This document shows positions 14,404 to 15,927 of a DNA stretch of 15,927 nucleotides, piece after piece. The notes below the pieces were generated by a model. That model was not told where the DNA came from. It did not search any database and was given only the letters and a program-made list of their open reading frames with translations. The position numbers and the translations under genes were made by a program. Source of the stretch: G963666945 sp963666945. GTDB lineage: Bacteria; Bacteroidota; Bacteroidia; Bacteroidales; Marinifilaceae. The stretch's first letter is position 1. The number at the start of each line of letters is the position of its first letter. The stretch covers positions 1 through 15,927 of the forward strand of contig CAXXRT010000047.1 in NCBI GenBank assembly GCA_963666945.2, given 5' to 3'.

Positions 14404-15255
14404 ATGAGAATTAAGCTACATTTGGAAAGAACTGACGAAACCAATGTTCTTCCCATAAATTATCAATATGAATTATCTTCCTGGATATACAACACCCTTA
14501 ATAAAGAGGAGTCTGAGTTAACAGATTATTTATATAGCAACAACTACGTATCTCAAAATCGTGGGTATAATAATTTTTCTTTTTCACGGATATTGATCAG
14601 GGATTTCAGTATAGATGGGGACAGATTAATAGTAAATTCACCCAATTGCGTACTAACCTTGTCGTTCTTTCCTGTTGATATTCCAGAAAACTATTTAATC
14701 AATCTTTTCAAAAACAAGGAATTTTCAATAGGAGACAAAATAAGTCATGTAAACTTCAGGGTAAAATCCATTGAACGTGTAGCTCCTCCTAAAATTAAAG
14801 GAGAAATGTTTTTCAAGTGCATCTCCCCTATCTACATAAAATGGAGAAATCCACGTACAGGAAAAACAGAACATATTCACCCTGATCATAAAGACTACGA
14901 AAGACTTTTCTTCGATGACCTGGTAAATAAGTGCCAGATAGGAATTCCTGAAGAAGAACAAAAAGATATACTTATTGATGACTGCTTTCTTCAGGTAATA
15001 ACAGAACCAAAATCTATTTTAGTTAAAATAAGAACCGGTCAATTGGATGAATCCCGTATAAAGGCTTATAAATTTTATTTCAGACTTAAGGCACCAAGAA
15101 AGCTGCTTATCGCCGGGTATTACGCTGGCTTTGGAGATGGTAACTCCAAAGGATTCGGATGTATAGAGGTTTGCAATAAAGAAGAGATTTATAACGAAGA
15201 GATTTATGATCCAGAATATGCCCAAAGTTTAAACAATCCTTTTACCGACAAATAA
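14404..15255 (+). CDS. cas6: Cas6-family CRISPR RNA endoribonuclease, atypical active site
   Basis: A 283-residue RAMP protein with the Cas6 layout. The N-terminal ferredoxin-like half opens MRIKLHLE and has LPINYQYELSSWIYNTL (16-32) and NFSFSRILI (57-65). The C-terminal half ends in the diagnostic glycine-rich loop, AGYYAGFGDGNSKGFGCIEV (237-256). Cas6 cuts CRISPR precursor RNA within each repeat and is used by type I and III systems. In related Cas6 proteins the segment before the FTFS motif usually reads LH..GY with a catalytic His; here it is L43-Y44-S-N-N-Y48. Other histidines (H157, H159, H162) cluster in the middle of the chain. No other cas gene or array lies in the window. It follows the WYL gene and precedes an unrelated-looking ABC transporter gene. 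Confidence 0.85.
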   Translation: MRIKLHLERTDETNVLPINYQYELSSWIYNTLNKEESELTDYLYSNNYVSQNRGYNNFSFSRILIRDFSIDGDRLIVNSPNCVLTLSFFPVDIPENYLINLFKNKEFSIGDKISHVNFRVKSIERVAPPKIKGEMFFKCISPIYIKWRNPRTGKTEHIHPDHKDYERLFFDDLVNKCQIGIPEEEQKDILIDDCFLQVITEPKSILVKIRTGQLDESRIKAYKFYFRLKAPRKLLIAGYYAGFGDGNSKGFGCIEVCNKEEIYNEEIYDPEYAQSLNNPFTDK

Positions 15256-15315
15256 TTGTATTTTAACTAAAGATTTATTTTCCATTAAACCTTTTATTAA
15301 AACAAAAGTCTTAAC

Positions 15316-15338
15316 GGTGTAGTATTTTCTATTATACC
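15316..15338 (+). terminator. Hairpin downstream of cas6
   Basis: GGTGTAGTA (15316-15324) and TATTATACC (15330-15338) pair over 9 positions in RNA, two of them G-U, around a 5-base loop. No U-tract follows, so termination is uncertain. It is the only structured element seen in the 198-base gap between cas6 and the ABC transporter gene. Confidence 0.3.
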
Positions 15339-15453
15339 AAGGAATAAAAAACATATAAATTAACAATGTATTAACAGTGATTATTCCTTATATATTATAA
15401 ATTTACATCATTGGTTATAAACACATATTCAAACTTTAATAAATTATTAAAAC

Positions 15454-15927
15454 TTGAAAATCACAATAAAAAACCTTAATAAGATTTATCCCAACGGTCA
15501 CCATGCCCTTAAAGACATAAACCTGGAAATAGAATCCGGGATGTTCGGATTATTGGGCCCCAATGGAGCAGGGAAAACGACCCTAATGAAGATACTCACT
15601 CTTTTACAGAATCCATCTTCAGGAACCATTAATTTTAATGGTTTTGATCTTTCTAAAGACAGAAGAGCTATCAGAACTATTCTCGGGTATCTCCCTCAGG
15701 ATTTTAGATTCTTTGAGAATCTAAAAACATGGGAATTCCTTGACTACTCGGCAGGACTGGCAGGTTTTAAAACAAAAAAAGAAAGAAATCTGATAATTGA
15801 CGAACTATTGGATAAGGTTGGGTTACTAAACGTAAGGGAAAGAAAAGCCAATAAACTCTCCGGAGGGATGAAAAGACGATTGGGAATTGCTCAGGCAATA
15901 ATTGGAAATCCAAAGGTTATAATTGTA
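15454..15927 (+). CDS. ABC transporter ATP-binding protein (partial, 3' end beyond window)
   Basis: The first 158 codons of an ABC-2-type exporter ATPase run in frame to the window edge. The reading begins MKITIKNLNKIYPNGHHALK. The Walker A motif GPNGAGKTT is at about residues 38-46, the Q-loop LPQDF at about 83-87, the signature LSGGMKRRLGIAQA at about 136-149, and the window ends in the hydrophobic start of Walker B (KVIIV). The start is TTG at 15454-15456; the next Met (residue 31) is too close to Walker A to leave a complete fold. The family powers export of drugs, lipids or polysaccharides, and the permease is probably the next gene. Nothing visible links it functionally to cas6. Confidence 0.9.
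   Translation, partial: MKITIKNLNKIYPNGHHALKDINLEIESGMFGLLGPNGAGKTTLMKILTLLQNPSSGTINFNGFDLSKDRRAIRTILGYLPQDFRFFENLKTWEFLDYSAGLAGFKTKKERNLIIDELLDKVGLLNVRERKANKLSGGMKRRLGIAQAIIGNPKVIIV

Noticed and set aside
15256..15453. Possible CRISPR repeats next to cas6
   Set aside because: The gap is AT-rich with one weak hairpin and no regularly spaced repeats; it cannot hold even two typical repeat-spacer units that match each other.

Overview
The window is AT-rich and looks like a chromosome segment from a member of the Bacteroidota, most likely a Bacteroidales/Marinilabiliales-type anaerobe. Three things point there: several upstream regions carry the phylum-specific -7 element TAnnTTTG, sometimes with a -33 TTG/TTTG; there are almost no Shine-Dalgarno sequences; and the families are characteristic (BlaI with an M56-TonB fusion, a DUF177-rpmF-fabH operon without plsX, bactofilins, an M1 peptidase lipoprotein). 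The genus cannot be told from the sequence alone. No gap between genes exceeds 300 bases.

Layout. (1) 161-1934, plus strand: a BlaI-type repressor overlaps a membrane M56 metallopeptidase that carries a C-terminal TonB domain. Two identical-arm operator dyads lie on the predicted promoter. (2) 2124-2687, plus strand: frr (ribosome recycling factor) with its own promoter, ending in a bidirectional terminator shared with the convergent operon. (3) 7738 down to 2738, minus strand: a tight envelope operon of two bactofilins, an M1 aminopeptidase lipoprotein, kdsB (CMP-Kdo synthesis for LPS) and an OmpA-domain coiled-coil lipoprotein. (4) 9697 down to 7849, minus strand: DUF177 protein, rpmF (L32) and fabH (fatty acid initiation), with a strong terminator after fabH and a hairpin between rpmF and fabH. 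(5) 11815 down to 9855, minus strand: rsgA (30S maturation GTPase) and mnmH (tRNA 2-selenouridine synthase), overlapping by one base. (6) 11895-13210, plus strand: rdgB (house-cleaning NTPase) and recO (recombination mediator). (7) 13405-15255, plus strand: a WYL-type regulator and a Cas6-family protein. (8) 15454 to the end: the first 158 codons of an ABC transporter ATPase.

Most of the window is housekeeping. The least ordinary part is the WYL-Cas6 pair between recO and the ABC transporter. No CRISPR array or other cas gene is visible. The Cas6 keeps the glycine-rich C-terminal loop but has tyrosine where related proteins usually have the catalytic histidine. A 20-bp imperfect inverted repeat sits at the predicted 5' end of its transcript. 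The pair may be an orphan crRNA-processing module serving an array elsewhere, or a Cas6 relative with a changed RNA-binding role.
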